A stretch of 64,000 bases of DNA from the NCBI RefSeq assembly GCF_017592555.1, contig NZ_JAGFNS010000008.1, positions 258,127-322,126 on the forward strand. The letters are read 5' to 3'. Made by a program: the position numbers and the translations under genes. This DNA is from Actinoplanes flavus (GTDB lineage Bacteria > Actinomycetota > Actinomycetes > Mycobacteriales > Micromonosporaceae). Positions 18,481-26,553 of this stretch are shown here, one piece after another. Numbering within the stretch: position 1 is the stretch's first letter; each line of letters begins with the position of its first letter. The notes under the pieces are model-generated. The model saw only the letters and a program-made list of their open reading frames with translations, did no database searches and had not been told where the DNA came from.

Positions 18481-18515
18481 CCCGATCGGGTACGCGGAGC
18501 GCGTACCCGATCGGG
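18481..18515. terminator. bidirectional terminator hairpin
   Basis: Perfect 15-bp arms CCCGATCGGGTACGC and its complement, separated by GGAGC, lie between the convergent transporter and Nudix genes. No T-tract is needed for such symmetric GC-rich actinomycete terminators. Confidence 0.8.
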
Positions 18516-18520
18516 GTTCG

Positions 18521-18967
18521 TCACCAACCGCTGAGCCGCAGCGGCGCCGCCGAGCGCCAGGCCTCGACGCAGGCCGCGGAATAGGGGTAGGTCTCGGGTG
18601 GGAGGGCGTCCCAGCGGAACCAGGCGATGCGCGCGCATTTGTGGGGTTCGGCGTTGACCGGGCGGCCGTGGCGTCCGGGCGTGAACGTGACCGCGAAGGC
18701 CAGGCCGACACGGGCGTGCCCGGACGGGGTCCGATGGTGGACGGTGGTGACCAGGCGCAATTCGCCGGGGGTGAGCCGCAGGCCGATCTCCTCGGCGGCC
18801 TCCCGGCGCACCGCGGTCAGGGCGCTCTCGCCGTGTTCCATCTTGCCGCTGGGCAGGTTCCACTGGCCGTCGGCGAAACCGGTGCCGGCGCGCAGCCCCA
18901 GCAGAACGCGGTCGCCGTCGGCGAGAATCAGCAGTACGTCGACCGGGTGCAACGGCGAGGCGGCCAT
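18521..18967 (-). CDS. Nudix hydrolase
   Basis: 148 aa, a single Nudix domain. The Nudix box is complete (GKMEHGESALTAVRREAAEE, then IGL), with the Glu residues that bind magnesium. Preceding GLRAGTGFADGQWNLPSG is typical of the NUDIX subfamily acting on nucleoside diphosphate derivatives or oxidised nucleotides; the C-terminal FRWDALP and ETYPYSAACVEAW motifs occur in many actinomycete members. The ATG at 18967 lies 6 nt after TAACCT, giving a leaderless transcript. Substrate unknown. Confidence 0.9.
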   Translation of the reverse strand: MAASPLHPVDVLLILADGDRVLLGLRAGTGFADGQWNLPSGKMEHGESALTAVRREAAEEIGLRLTPGELRLVTTVHHRTPSGHARVGLAFAVTFTPGRHGRPVNAEPHKCARIAWFRWDALPPETYPYSAACVEAWRSAAPLRLSGW

Positions 18968-19040
18968 CGGTCCAGGTTAGGTGGCCGGCGTTGACGGGAC
19001 GGGCGGCGGCTGCCGAGACTTCTGGCATGAGGGCAGACGC

Positions 19041-22000
19041 GTGCCGGTGACCCCGCTGGTGGCCGGCGACCCGGCCCGGCTCGGTGACGTCGAGCTGCTC
19101 GGGCGGCTCGGGTCGGGCGGCATGGGGACCGTCTATCTGGGACGGGATGCGGACGGGCGGCAGGTGGCCGTCAAGGTGGTGCGGCCCGAGGTGTCGGCGG
19201 ATCCGCGGTTCCTGGCCCGGTTCCGCAGCGAGGTGAAACGGGCCCGGCAGGTGCCGCCGTTCTGCACCGCCGCGGTGTTGCACTCGGATCTGGAACACGA
19301 TCCGCCCTATCTGGTGGTCGAGTTCGTGGACGGGCCGAGCCTGGCCGAGGTGGTCCGGGACCGCGGCGCGCTGACCGCCGGCGACCTGTACGCGGTGGCC
19401 GTCGGCGTGGCCACCGCGCTGGTCGCCATCCACGGCGCGGGCGTGGTGCACCGGGACCTGAAACCGGCGAACGTGCTGCTCGCCGTCGGGCTGCCCAAGG
19501 TGATCGACTTCGGGATCGCCCGGGGCGCCGACCTGAGCGCCGATCTGACCGGCCCCGATCAGGTGATCGGGACGATCGGCTATCTGGCGCCGGAATGCCT
19601 GGACACCGGTGATCGCGGACGGGTCGGTCCGGCCGCGGACGTGTGGGCGTGGGGCGTGCTGGTCGGGTACGCGGCCACCGGCCGGACCCCCTTCGACGGC
19701 GACTCGCCGCTGGCCACCATCGGCCGGATCCTGACCCAGCCACCGGATCTGGACGGACTGACCGGTCCGCTGCGGCACCTGGCCGAACGGGCGCTCGCCA
19801 AGGATCCGGAGCACCGGCCCGCCGCCCACGAGCTGCTGGACGCGCTGCTGACCGCCGGCCGGCCGGGGCCGGACATGACGCCGGAGCTACGGAAGGTGGC
19901 CCTGGCCGCGCAGGCCGCCGGCCGCCCGGCGCGCCGGTGGATCGCCTGGTCGCTGGCGGCCGGCCTGGTCACCGCGCTGGTGGCCGGGTCCGGGATGGCG
20001 CTGGCCCGTTCCTACGAGCGGGCCGAACGGCAGGACCGGGCGCTGGTGCAACGGGATCTGCTGAACCGGTCGGCGGAGGTGCTGGACACCGATCCGGGAT
20101 TGGCCGTGCGGCTCGCGGTCAGCGCCGAGGCGATCAGCCCGTCGGCGCGCGGCCGGGCCGCGGTCACCCGGGTTCTGGCCACCGGGTACGACGGTGAGCT
20201 GGGCGCCGGATCGGCGGTCTACACGGTGGAGTACCGGCCGGACGGGGCGATGGTCGCGACCGGCGGCGCCGACCGGGTCGACCTGTGGACGGTCGCCGAT
20301 CACCGGTTCACCCCGGCCGCGTCACTGCCGGCCGACGGCGGGGAGACCACCGATCTGTCGTTCAGCCCGGACGGGAAACTGCTGGCCACGGCCGGTGGGC
20401 GGCTGCGGATCTGGGATGTCGCGGCAGCGAGGGTGCGATCCGAGATTCCGGGCGGCGCCTGGGACAGCGTGCAGTTCAGTGGGGACGGTCAACGGCTGCT
20501 GACCGTTTCCGATCGGATCGAGCTGTGGGATGTGCGGGAGCCGGCACGGCCGCGGGCGGTGTGGCGGATGGACGCGGGCGCGGTCACCCGGGGCGGGGCG
20601 CGGCTCCGCCCGGACGGCCGGGTTCTCGCGGCGGTCGCGGCCGGGGAACTGCTGACCGTGTGGGCGACGCCGCCGGACGGGCCGGCCCGGCAGATCGCGG
20701 TGATCGAGGACGCGAACGCGGTGCTGCACCTGGCGTTCAGCCCGGACGGCCGGACCCTGGCGGTGGCGACCGTCACCGACGGGATCCGGTTCTACGACGT
20801 GAGCGATCCGGCGCGGCCCCGCTACCGGGGTGCGGTCGGGGAGGAGGACGGGCCGCCCACCGCGGTGGCGTTCGACCGCACCGGGACGGTGCTCGCGGTC
20901 GGGAACGGGGAACGCACCGTCGCCCTGTGGAGTGTGGCCCGGCCGGGGCAGGCGGTGCCGATCCGGCTGCTGCGCCGTGACGGCGGCTGGGTGTCGTCGA
21001 TCGACTTCACGCCGGACGGCAGCCGGGTGCTGACCGCCGGCTGGGAGGGGGCCCGCCCGTCGGCGGCGCTGTGGCGGCTGGACCCGCTCACGCCGCCGCG
21101 GCTGGCCGGGCTGCCCGGCGAGGTGGACCGGCTCCGGCAGGTCGCGGTGGCGGCGGACGGGCTGGTGGCGGTGTCCACGGCGGCGCGGACCACCTTTCTG
21201 GACGTACGGGATCCGGCTCACCCGGCGCGGGCACGGACGCCGCTCGCGGTGCGCGGGGCGTCCCGGCTGCGGCTCGGGCGCGACGGGACGCTGGTCCTGA
21301 CCGGCGGGGCGGTGATCGACCTGTCCGGGGACGAGCCGCGGGTGCTGCTGGACGGGACGCTCCCGGTGCTCGACCTCGATCCGGAGCGCGGGCTGGCCGC
21401 GGTGCTGGACCGGGGATCGCGGGTGCTGATCTACCGGGTGCGGCCGGGTCCGGAGATCCTCGGGGCCGTTCCCGCCTCACAGAACGCGGTGGCGGCGTTC
21501 GATCCGGGTACCGGGGCGCTGGTCGTGGCCGACGACAACGGCGGCACCGAGTCGGCGCTGACCATCTGGGACCTGACCGACCCGACCAGCCCGCGGCGGG
21601 CGGCGTCGCTCGGCGGGCAGGGCGGCTTCCTCCAGGTCACCGCCCGTGACGGGCTGGTCGTCGGGGTGCATCGGGACGTGCTGACCTGGTCGTCACGCAA
21701 CGGCGTGCCGGTGATGCGGTCCGCCCCGCGCGACCGCATCCCGGGCACCGTGGTCACCACGTTGTCGCTGAGCGCGGACCGGTCGCTGCTGGCCCTGACC
21801 AGCGGCAGCGGAACCGAACTGTGGGCGCTGCCGGACGGGGAGGATCCGCTGCCGGTGGCGGTGCTGCCGGGCGCGCACACCGGGTCGGCGTTCAGCCCGG
21901 TGCGGCCGCAGCTGGTGGCCGCCGACGTGGACGGGATCCAGATCTTCGACCTCGCCGGGCTGCGGGCGGTGCTCGCCGACCCACTGGCCGCCGCCTGCGC

Positions 22001-22073
22001 CCGGGCGAGCGGCCTCGATCCCGCCGAGTGGCCGGCGCACGTGCCGTCCCTGCCGTATGAACCGGCCTGCTGA
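19041..22073 (+). CDS. membrane Ser/Thr protein kinase fused to a WD40-type beta-propeller
   Basis: 1010 aa. Kinase domain ~15-270 with all key residues: glycine loop GRLGSGGMGTVY, Lys45 (VAVKVV), HRDLKPANV (Asp139), DFGIA (Asp156) and the APE motif in YLAPECL. Then a short cytosolic linker, one transmembrane segment ~300-323 (WIAWSLAAGLVTALVAGSGM) and a coiled stretch with the NRSAEVLDTDPGLAVRLAVSAEAI motif that is common before WD40 domains. The remaining ~600 residues hold many WD40 units (FSPDGKLLATAG, FSPDGRTLAVAT, LWDV-like ends) likely forming one or two propellers outside the membrane as sensor or scaffold. Start GTG 19041 with GAGGG upstream; GTG 19047 is an alternative. Targets unknown. 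Confidence 0.93.
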   Translation: MPVTPLVAGDPARLGDVELLGRLGSGGMGTVYLGRDADGRQVAVKVVRPEVSADPRFLARFRSEVKRARQVPPFCTAAVLHSDLEHDPPYLVVEFVDGPSLAEVVRDRGALTAGDLYAVAVGVATALVAIHGAGVVHRDLKPANVLLAVGLPKVIDFGIARGADLSADLTGPDQVIGTIGYLAPECLDTGDRGRVGPAADVWAWGVLVGYAATGRTPFDGDSPLATIGRILTQPPDLDGLTGPLRHLAERALAKDPEHRPAAHELLDALLTAGRPGPDMTPELRKVALAAQAAGRPARRWIAWSLAAGLVTALVAGSGMALARSYERAERQDRALVQRDLLNRSAEVLDTDPGLAVRLAVSAEAISPSARGRAAVTRVLATGYDGELGAGSAVYTVEYRPDGAMVATGGADRVDLWTVADHRFTPAASLPADGGETTDLSFSPDGKLLATAGGRLRIWDVAAARVRSEIPGGAWDSVQFSGDGQRLLTVSDRIELWDVREPARPRAVWRMDAGAVTRGGARLRPDGRVLAAVAAGELLTVWATPPDGPARQIAVIEDANAVLHLAFSPDGRTLAVATVTDGIRFYDVSDPARPRYRGAVGEEDGPPTAVAFDRTGTVLAVGNGERTVALWSVARPGQAVPIRLLRRDGGWVSSIDFTPDGSRVLTAGWEGARPSAALWRLDPLTPPRLAGLPGEVDRLRQVAVAADGLVAVSTAARTTFLDVRDPAHPARARTPLAVRGASRLRLGRDGTLVLTGGAVIDLSGDEPRVLLDGTLPVLDLDPERGLAAVLDRGSRVLIYRVRPGPEILGAVPASQNAVAAFDPGTGALVVADDNGGTESALTIWDLTDPTSPRRAASLGGQGGFLQVTARDGLVVGVHRDVLTWSSRNGVPVMRSAPRDRIPGTVVTTLSLSADRSLLALTSGSGTELWALPDGEDPLPVAVLPGAHTGSAFSPVRPQLVAADVDGIQIFDLAGLRAVLADPLAAACARASGLDPAEWPAHVPSLPYEPAC

Positions 22074-22084
22074 CACCGGCGCCG

Positions 22085-22118
22085 GACGATCACCCCGGAC
22101 CGGGCCGGGGTGATCGTC
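22085..22118. terminator. bidirectional terminator hairpin
   Basis: GACGATCACCCCGG and its exact complement form a 14-bp stem around a 6-nt loop between the convergent kinase and DUF4190-type genes. Confidence 0.85.
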
Positions 22119-22128
22119 ACGCGCGGGG

Positions 22129-22788
22129 TCAGCGCTTGAGCGAGCCGGTGACGGTGCCGGTGAGCTGGTGGGCGAAGCACAGCACGGTCGGGTCGTTCGT
22201 CGTGCCGAGTTCGGCCATCCGGGCGGTGAAGAGGAAGACCTTCGCGTCCTCCGGCGCCTTCTGACCGGTGTACTTCTCGTACGCCTTCTCGCATCCGGCC
22301 TCGGCGGCGGCTTCCGGGTCGGTGACGCCGGTGGCCGGCAGGTCGTAGACGGCGACCACCTCGCTGCTGTGCGGCGAGGCGCAGGGCAGCACGTCGATGG
22401 AGGTGCCGGTCTGGTCGTCGAGGTCCTTGACGCAGTCGCCGGCGCGCAGGTCGCTGAGCGAGATGGAGCGTTCGCCGCGGATGACGCCGGCCGCGTCCCG
22501 GTCGGGCCCGTCGGCGATGTCGCGGGCGACGGCGACACCGATGGCGACGGCGAAGACGAGCAGCCACGCCCCGGTGATGCTCAGCGCGATGATGGCGAAG
22601 ACCTTGCCTCGCTTGTCGCCGTTGCGGCGGCTCTGCTTGAGGCCGACGATGCCGAAGACGATGGTGAAGATCCCGGCGCAGCCGATGAGCGACAGGGCGA
22701 GCGCGGCGATGGAGAAACCGTTGGTCTTGCCGTTCCACTCCGGTCGGATCGGGGCGGCAGGAAAGGTGGGCGGACTCTGTGGATGCAC
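22129..22788 (-). CDS. DUF4190 / septum-formation-type membrane protein
   Basis: 219 aa. Two transmembrane segments (about 24-48 ALALSLIGCAGIFTIVFGIVG; about 63-88 AIIALSITGAWLLVFAVAIG) make the DUF4190 module; the outer ~125 residues (DLRAGDCVKDLDDQTG, VLPCASPHSSEVVAVYDLP, a conserved Cys in AGCEKAY and VLCFA) match the septum-formation domain widespread in actinomycetes. The four outer cysteines could form two disulfides. Start GTG 22788 is 6 nt after TAGAGT, and that -10 overlaps head-on with the -10 of the divergent gene at 22812. Function in vivo is unclear. Confidence 0.85.
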   Translation of the reverse strand: MHPQSPPTFPAAPIRPEWNGKTNGFSIAALALSLIGCAGIFTIVFGIVGLKQSRRNGDKRGKVFAIIALSITGAWLLVFAVAIGVAVARDIADGPDRDAAGVIRGERSISLSDLRAGDCVKDLDDQTGTSIDVLPCASPHSSEVVAVYDLPATGVTDPEAAAEAGCEKAYEKYTGQKAPEDAKVFLFTARMAELGTTNDPTVLCFAHQLTGTVTGSLKR

Positions 22789-22794
22789 CCGGGC

Positions 22795-22804
22795 ACTCTA
22801 CAGT
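22795..22804. promoter_or_regulatory. overlapping divergent -10 hexamers
   Basis: On the reverse strand TAGAGT (22795-22800) serves the gene starting at 22788; on the forward strand TACAGT (22799-22804) serves the gene starting at 22812. They share two base pairs, so the two leaderless promoters should exclude one another. Confidence 0.55.
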
Positions 22805-22811
22805 CCTCGAT

Positions 22812-23216
22812 ATGTTTCGGATCTTGCTGCCGCGCTCGGTCGCGGGGTGGACGATCGCCGTCTTCGGCGTGATGGCCGTCTTCTTCGGTGTGGTCGGGCT
22901 GATCTCGCCGGAGACGGTGGCGGCCGGCGCCGGCTTCGGCGACCTGGACGGCGCGGGCCGCACCTTCGCGACGGCCTCGTCGATGGCGTCGCTGAACATG
23001 GGCGTCTACTACCTGGTGGCGACGGCGACCGAGTGGCGGCCGTTCTTCACGTTCACGGTGCCGTTCCGGTTGCTCACCTTCACGGTGTTCACCGGTCTGG
23101 TGGTGACCGAGGCGGCGCCGCGGGCGTTCTTCGGCGTGGCGGCGTGGGAGGCGGTCGGCGCGGTCGCCACCGGTCTCGGGTTGTGGTTCGACGCGCGTCG
23201 CCGTACGACCGTTTAG
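22812..23216 (+). CDS. small four-helix membrane protein
   Basis: 134 aa with four hydrophobic segments: ~8-35 (WTIAVFGVMAVFFGVVGLIS), ~52-70 (MASLNMGVYYLVATAT), ~75-95 (FTVPFRLLTFTVFTGLVV) and ~102-125. Conserved-looking polar residues sit in ASSMASLNMG. ATG 22812 follows TACAGT by 7 nt (leaderless). I do not recognise a defined function. It ends 9 bp before the aminotransferase gene, whose own -10 (TAGTCT) lies across the stop codon, so it is not clearly an operon. Confidence 0.75.
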   Translation: MFRILLPRSVAGWTIAVFGVMAVFFGVVGLISPETVAAGAGFGDLDGAGRTFATASSMASLNMGVYYLVATATEWRPFFTFTVPFRLLTFTVFTGLVVTEAAPRAFFGVAAWEAVGAVATGLGLWFDARRRTTV

Positions 23217-23225
23217 TCTGGTTCG

Positions 23226-24359
23226 ATGCTGGACGACATCGATGTTCCCACCCTGTCGCGGCGGCCCGGCATCAAGTGGGCGCACGCCGGGGGCGCGATC
23301 CCGGCGTGGATCGCCGACATGGACTTCCCGATCCCGGATCCGGTGCGGGACGTGATCGTCGAGGCGGCCCGCACCGACCTCGGCTATCCGGTCTGGGAGC
23401 CGGATCCACGGGACAATCCGCTGGTCGGCGCCTACGTCGCCCGCACCGCCCGGCTCTACGGCCACACGCCCGACCCGGCCGGGGTCCGCCTGTTCACCGA
23501 GGTGATCCAGGCGTTGCAGGCGGTCCTGTACGTGGCGACCGACCCCGGTGACGCGGTGGCCATCCACACGCCGAGCTATCCGCCGTTCCTGGAGACGATC
23601 GAGCGGATGGGCCGCCGTCTGCTGCCGGTCCCGATGCGCGGCGACCGCACGTTCGACGTCGACCGCCTGGACGCCGACCTGCGCGCCCACCGCTGCCGCA
23701 CGCTGATCCTGGTGAACCCGCAGAACCCGACCGGCCGCGTGTTCACCCGCGACGAGCTGGCCGCGGTCGCCGGGCTGGCCGAGCGGCACGATCTGCTGGT
23801 GATCGCCGACGAGATCCACGCCGATCTGACGTACGAGCCGCACCGTTTCCTGACGTTCGCCCCGTTCGCGCCGGACCGGACGGTCACCCTCACCTCGGCG
23901 AGCAAGGCGTTCAACCTGGCCGGGCTGCGCTGCGCGGTCGCCGACGTGGCGGCGCCGGGGGTCCGCCGGGGGCTGGACGCGCTGCCGCCGATGCTGCTGG
24001 GCCAGCCCGGCACCCTGGGGCTGCTGGGCACGCTGGCCGCCTGGGAGCACGGCGATCCGTGGCTGGCGCGGGTGCGGGCCCTGCTGGAGCGCAACCGGCG
24101 GATGGTGATGGACGCCCTGCCCGGCCGGGTGGCCGAGCCGGAGGGCACCTACCTGTCCTGGCTGGACCTGCGGGACCGGGGCCCGGATCCGGCCGCCCGG
24201 ATCCGCGCCGAGGCGGGGGTGATGCTCAGTCCGGGGCCGGATTTCGGGCCGGGCGGCGAGGGCTTCGCCCGGCTGAACTTCGCGACGTCACGCCCGGTGC
24301 TGGAGGAGATCCTCCGGCGGCTCACAAAGTTCATAAGTGAACAAACTATTGCCGAGTAG
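23226..24359 (+). CDS. PLP-dependent aminotransferase, MalY/PatB cystathionine beta-lyase type
   Basis: 377 aa, fold-type I aminotransferase family. The PLP lysine is in TSASKAFNLAGL; NPQNPTG and the Asp/Glu of IADEIHADL hold the cofactor. The N-terminal RPGIKWAHAGGAIPAWIADMDF and GYPVWEPD are MalY/PatB hallmarks; such enzymes cleave cystathionine or cysteine conjugates (C-S lyase) giving homocysteine, pyruvate and ammonia, and E. coli MalY also has a regulatory role. TAGTCT lies 6 nt before ATG 23226, so the transcript is leaderless. Cytosolic. Exact substrate is uncertain. Confidence 0.9.
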   Translation: MLDDIDVPTLSRRPGIKWAHAGGAIPAWIADMDFPIPDPVRDVIVEAARTDLGYPVWEPDPRDNPLVGAYVARTARLYGHTPDPAGVRLFTEVIQALQAVLYVATDPGDAVAIHTPSYPPFLETIERMGRRLLPVPMRGDRTFDVDRLDADLRAHRCRTLILVNPQNPTGRVFTRDELAAVAGLAERHDLLVIADEIHADLTYEPHRFLTFAPFAPDRTVTLTSASKAFNLAGLRCAVADVAAPGVRRGLDALPPMLLGQPGTLGLLGTLAAWEHGDPWLARVRALLERNRRMVMDALPGRVAEPEGTYLSWLDLRDRGPDPAARIRAEAGVMLSPGPDFGPGGEGFARLNFATSRPVLEEILRRLTKFISEQTIAE

Positions 24360-24444
24360 TGACCAAAGAGTCGATCTCTCAGCATCTGGGGAAAAATCCG
24401 GATCGGAGCCGTGAAAGGTCAGTCTATTTGGGACACTTCCCGGC

Positions 24445-25428
24445 ATGGCCGCGACAGATCTTCACCTCGTCGTCGACATCGGCGCCTGGTGGATCACCGC
24501 GGTGTCCGAGTCGGCCGGCACGATCCAGCCACTGGTCGTCGACGGTCGCGGCCGCTCCCCCAGCGGCGTCTTCCAGGACGGCGGGGAGTTCACGGCCGGC
24601 ACGGCGGCGCTGACCGCCGGCACCTACCATCCGGACGGCTACCGGCCCGACCCGATGACGCTGCTGCGGCACGGCGGCACCTCGGACCCGAATTTCGACC
24701 CGGTGACCGCCGTGGCCGCGGTCCTGGCCCACGTCGCCGACCACGCCGCCGGCCGGATCACCGCCCTCACCGTGGTCACCGCCCAGGCCTGGGGCCAGCC
24801 GGCCCTGCATCGACTGTCCCGGGCCGCGTCCGCGGCATGCCTGCCCCGGCCCCGGGTGACCACCGCGGGCGCCGCCCTCGCCGCCCTGGCCGGCACCCGG
24901 GTCGTGCTGGTCGCCCTCACCGGCACGGCCTGGCCGGAGCTGTCCGTGCTGGCCCGGGGCGACGACGGCTACCGGCAGCTGGCCGCCGCCCCGGTCCGCG
25001 CCCCGGGCGCCCCGGCCGTCGACGAGGCGCTGCTGCGGATCGCCGCGGTCCGCGCCGGCTTCGAGGCCGACCCCGACGACTGGCGGCTCACCCGCGAGAT
25101 CGAGCAGACCCGGGCCCGGCTGGCCGTGCAGCCACGCGCGCCGATGCTGCTGCCCGAGCCGCATCAGGCGCTCGTGCTGACCCGCGACGACCTGGCCATC
25201 GCGGCCGCCGCCCACGTCGACCGGCTGCCCGAGGTGATCAAGCAGGTGCTGGCCGACGCCGAGGTCACCCCGGCCGAGGTCGGCGCCGTGGTGCTGGCCG
25301 GCGAGGAGACCGGGCTGGCGACCGGGCTGCGCGGGGCCGGCCTGCCCGTGCCGATCATCGTCACCGACCCGCACGCCGCCGTCCGTGGCGCCGCCCGGGC
25401 GCCGCGCCGCCCCTGGTGGCGGCGGTGA
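24445..25428 (+). CDS. Hsp70/actin-like ATPase-fold protein (degenerate)
   Basis: 327 aa. The first strand-loop (VVDIGAWWITAV), a middle segment TGTAWPELSVLARG (phosphate-2-like) and a C-terminal VGAVVLAGEETGLATGLR (adenosine-motif-like) follow the order of the DnaK/MreB ATPase fold, with DDLAIAAAAHVDRLPEVIKQVL preceding the adenosine motif as in Hsp70 proteins. There is no substrate-binding domain. The phosphate-1 DxGT motif has become DIGAWW, so ATP binding may be altered. Actinomycetes have many such short Hsp70-like proteins of unknown role. Tail to tail with purU, 4 bp apart. Confidence 0.7.
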   Translation: MAATDLHLVVDIGAWWITAVSESAGTIQPLVVDGRGRSPSGVFQDGGEFTAGTAALTAGTYHPDGYRPDPMTLLRHGGTSDPNFDPVTAVAAVLAHVADHAAGRITALTVVTAQAWGQPALHRLSRAASAACLPRPRVTTAGAALAALAGTRVVLVALTGTAWPELSVLARGDDGYRQLAAAPVRAPGAPAVDEALLRIAAVRAGFEADPDDWRLTREIEQTRARLAVQPRAPMLLPEPHQALVLTRDDLAIAAAAHVDRLPEVIKQVLADAEVTPAEVGAVVLAGEETGLATGLRGAGLPVPIIVTDPHAAVRGAARAPRRPWWRR

Positions 25429-25432
25429 CCGG

Positions 25433-26350
25433 CTACTGGAAGACGATGGTGTGGTTGCCGTGCCGGATGACCCGGTCCTCGGCGTGCCACAGCACCGCCC
25501 GCGACAGCACGTCGCGTTCCACGTCGGCACCCCGGCGGCGCAGCTCGGCGACGGTGTGCGCGTGGTTCACCCGGACCACGTCCTGCTCGATGATCGGGCC
25601 CTCGTCCAGGTCCTCGGTCACGTAGTGCGCGGTCGCCCCGACCAGCTTGACGCCGCGGTGCTTGGCCTTCGCGTAGGGGTCGGCGCCGATGAACGCCGGC
25701 AGGAAGCTGTGGTGGATGTTGATGATCGGCACGCCGACCCGCTCGATGAAGTCGGCGGACAGGATCTGCATGTAGCGGGCCAGCACGATGAAGTCGACGT
25801 TGCCGGTCAGCAGCTGGAGGTGCTGCGCCTCGGCGGCCGACTTGTCCGCGCCCTGCGACGGCACGTGGAAGAACGGGATGCCGAACGAGCGGACCTCGTC
25901 GGCCGAGTGCGCGTGGTTCGAGATCACCATCGCGATGTTGATCGGCAGTTCGCCGCGCCGGTGCCGCCACAGCAGGTCGAGCAGGCAGTGGTCGGTCTTG
26001 GAGGCGAAGATCGCCACCCGCTTCGGCGCCGACAGGTCCCGCAGCGTGTACTCCAGCTCGAACCCGCCGGACAGCTCGGCGCGCAGGTCCGCCTCGATCG
26101 CCGGGAGAGCCGCCTTGAGGTCGGCGCGCCCGAAGACGGTCCGCTGGAAGAACGCCCCACCGTGCGGATTGTCCGAGTACTGGTCCAGCGAGACGATGTT
26201 CGCCCCGTGCCGCCCGAGCACCGCGCTGATCGCCGCCACGATGCCGGTCCTGTCCCGCCCGTGCACGATCAGCACGGCCTGGTCGGCGGTCTGCGGCAGC
26301 TCCGCCCGCGGGTGCGGGTGCGGCGCGGGAGCGTGCTGGGTCAACGTCAC
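25433..26350 (-). CDS. purU: formyltetrahydrofolate deformylase PurU
   Basis: 305 aa, hydrolyses 10-formyl-THF to THF and formate, balancing one-carbon pools and supplying formate for PurT. An N-terminal ACT domain (QAVLIVHGRDRTGIVAAISA) precedes the formyltransferase domain with the catalytic Asn/His/Asp set: AMVISNHAHS, IINIHHSFLPAF and the TAHYVTEDLDEGPII motif. Start GTG 26350 has GAGGAAGGA 9 nt upstream; the open frame further upstream is not coding. Monocistronic, convergent with the Hsp70-like gene. Confidence 0.96.
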   Translation of the reverse strand: MTLTQHAPAPHPHPRAELPQTADQAVLIVHGRDRTGIVAAISAVLGRHGANIVSLDQYSDNPHGGAFFQRTVFGRADLKAALPAIEADLRAELSGGFELEYTLRDLSAPKRVAIFASKTDHCLLDLLWRHRRGELPINIAMVISNHAHSADEVRSFGIPFFHVPSQGADKSAAEAQHLQLLTGNVDFIVLARYMQILSADFIERVGVPIINIHHSFLPAFIGADPYAKAKHRGVKLVGATAHYVTEDLDEGPIIEQDVVRVNHAHTVAELRRRGADVERDVLSRAVLWHAEDRVIRHGNHTIVFQ

Positions 26351-26553
26351 GTCGAGGCGTCCTTCCTCAGGGTCGTCGGGCCGGCGGCCACGGCCACCGA
26401 AGTCTAGAAACCTATCCCGATCTTGCCGACCCCTATCCCATCCGGGGGGCGTCAGGAGGCGAGGGTCACCCGCCAGACCCCCTTTTCGGTACGGGCATGC
26501 CCGTCCCCGGCGAAACGTGGCCGTTCCGCCTGTTCGCACCGGGCGCTGCCGGG

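Noticed and set aside
16287..19829. Reverse-strand 1180-codon open frame
   Set aside because: It runs antisense across the transporter, Nudix and kinase genes, is Gly/Arg/Asp/Gln-rich with no domain pattern, and is a by-product of high GC.
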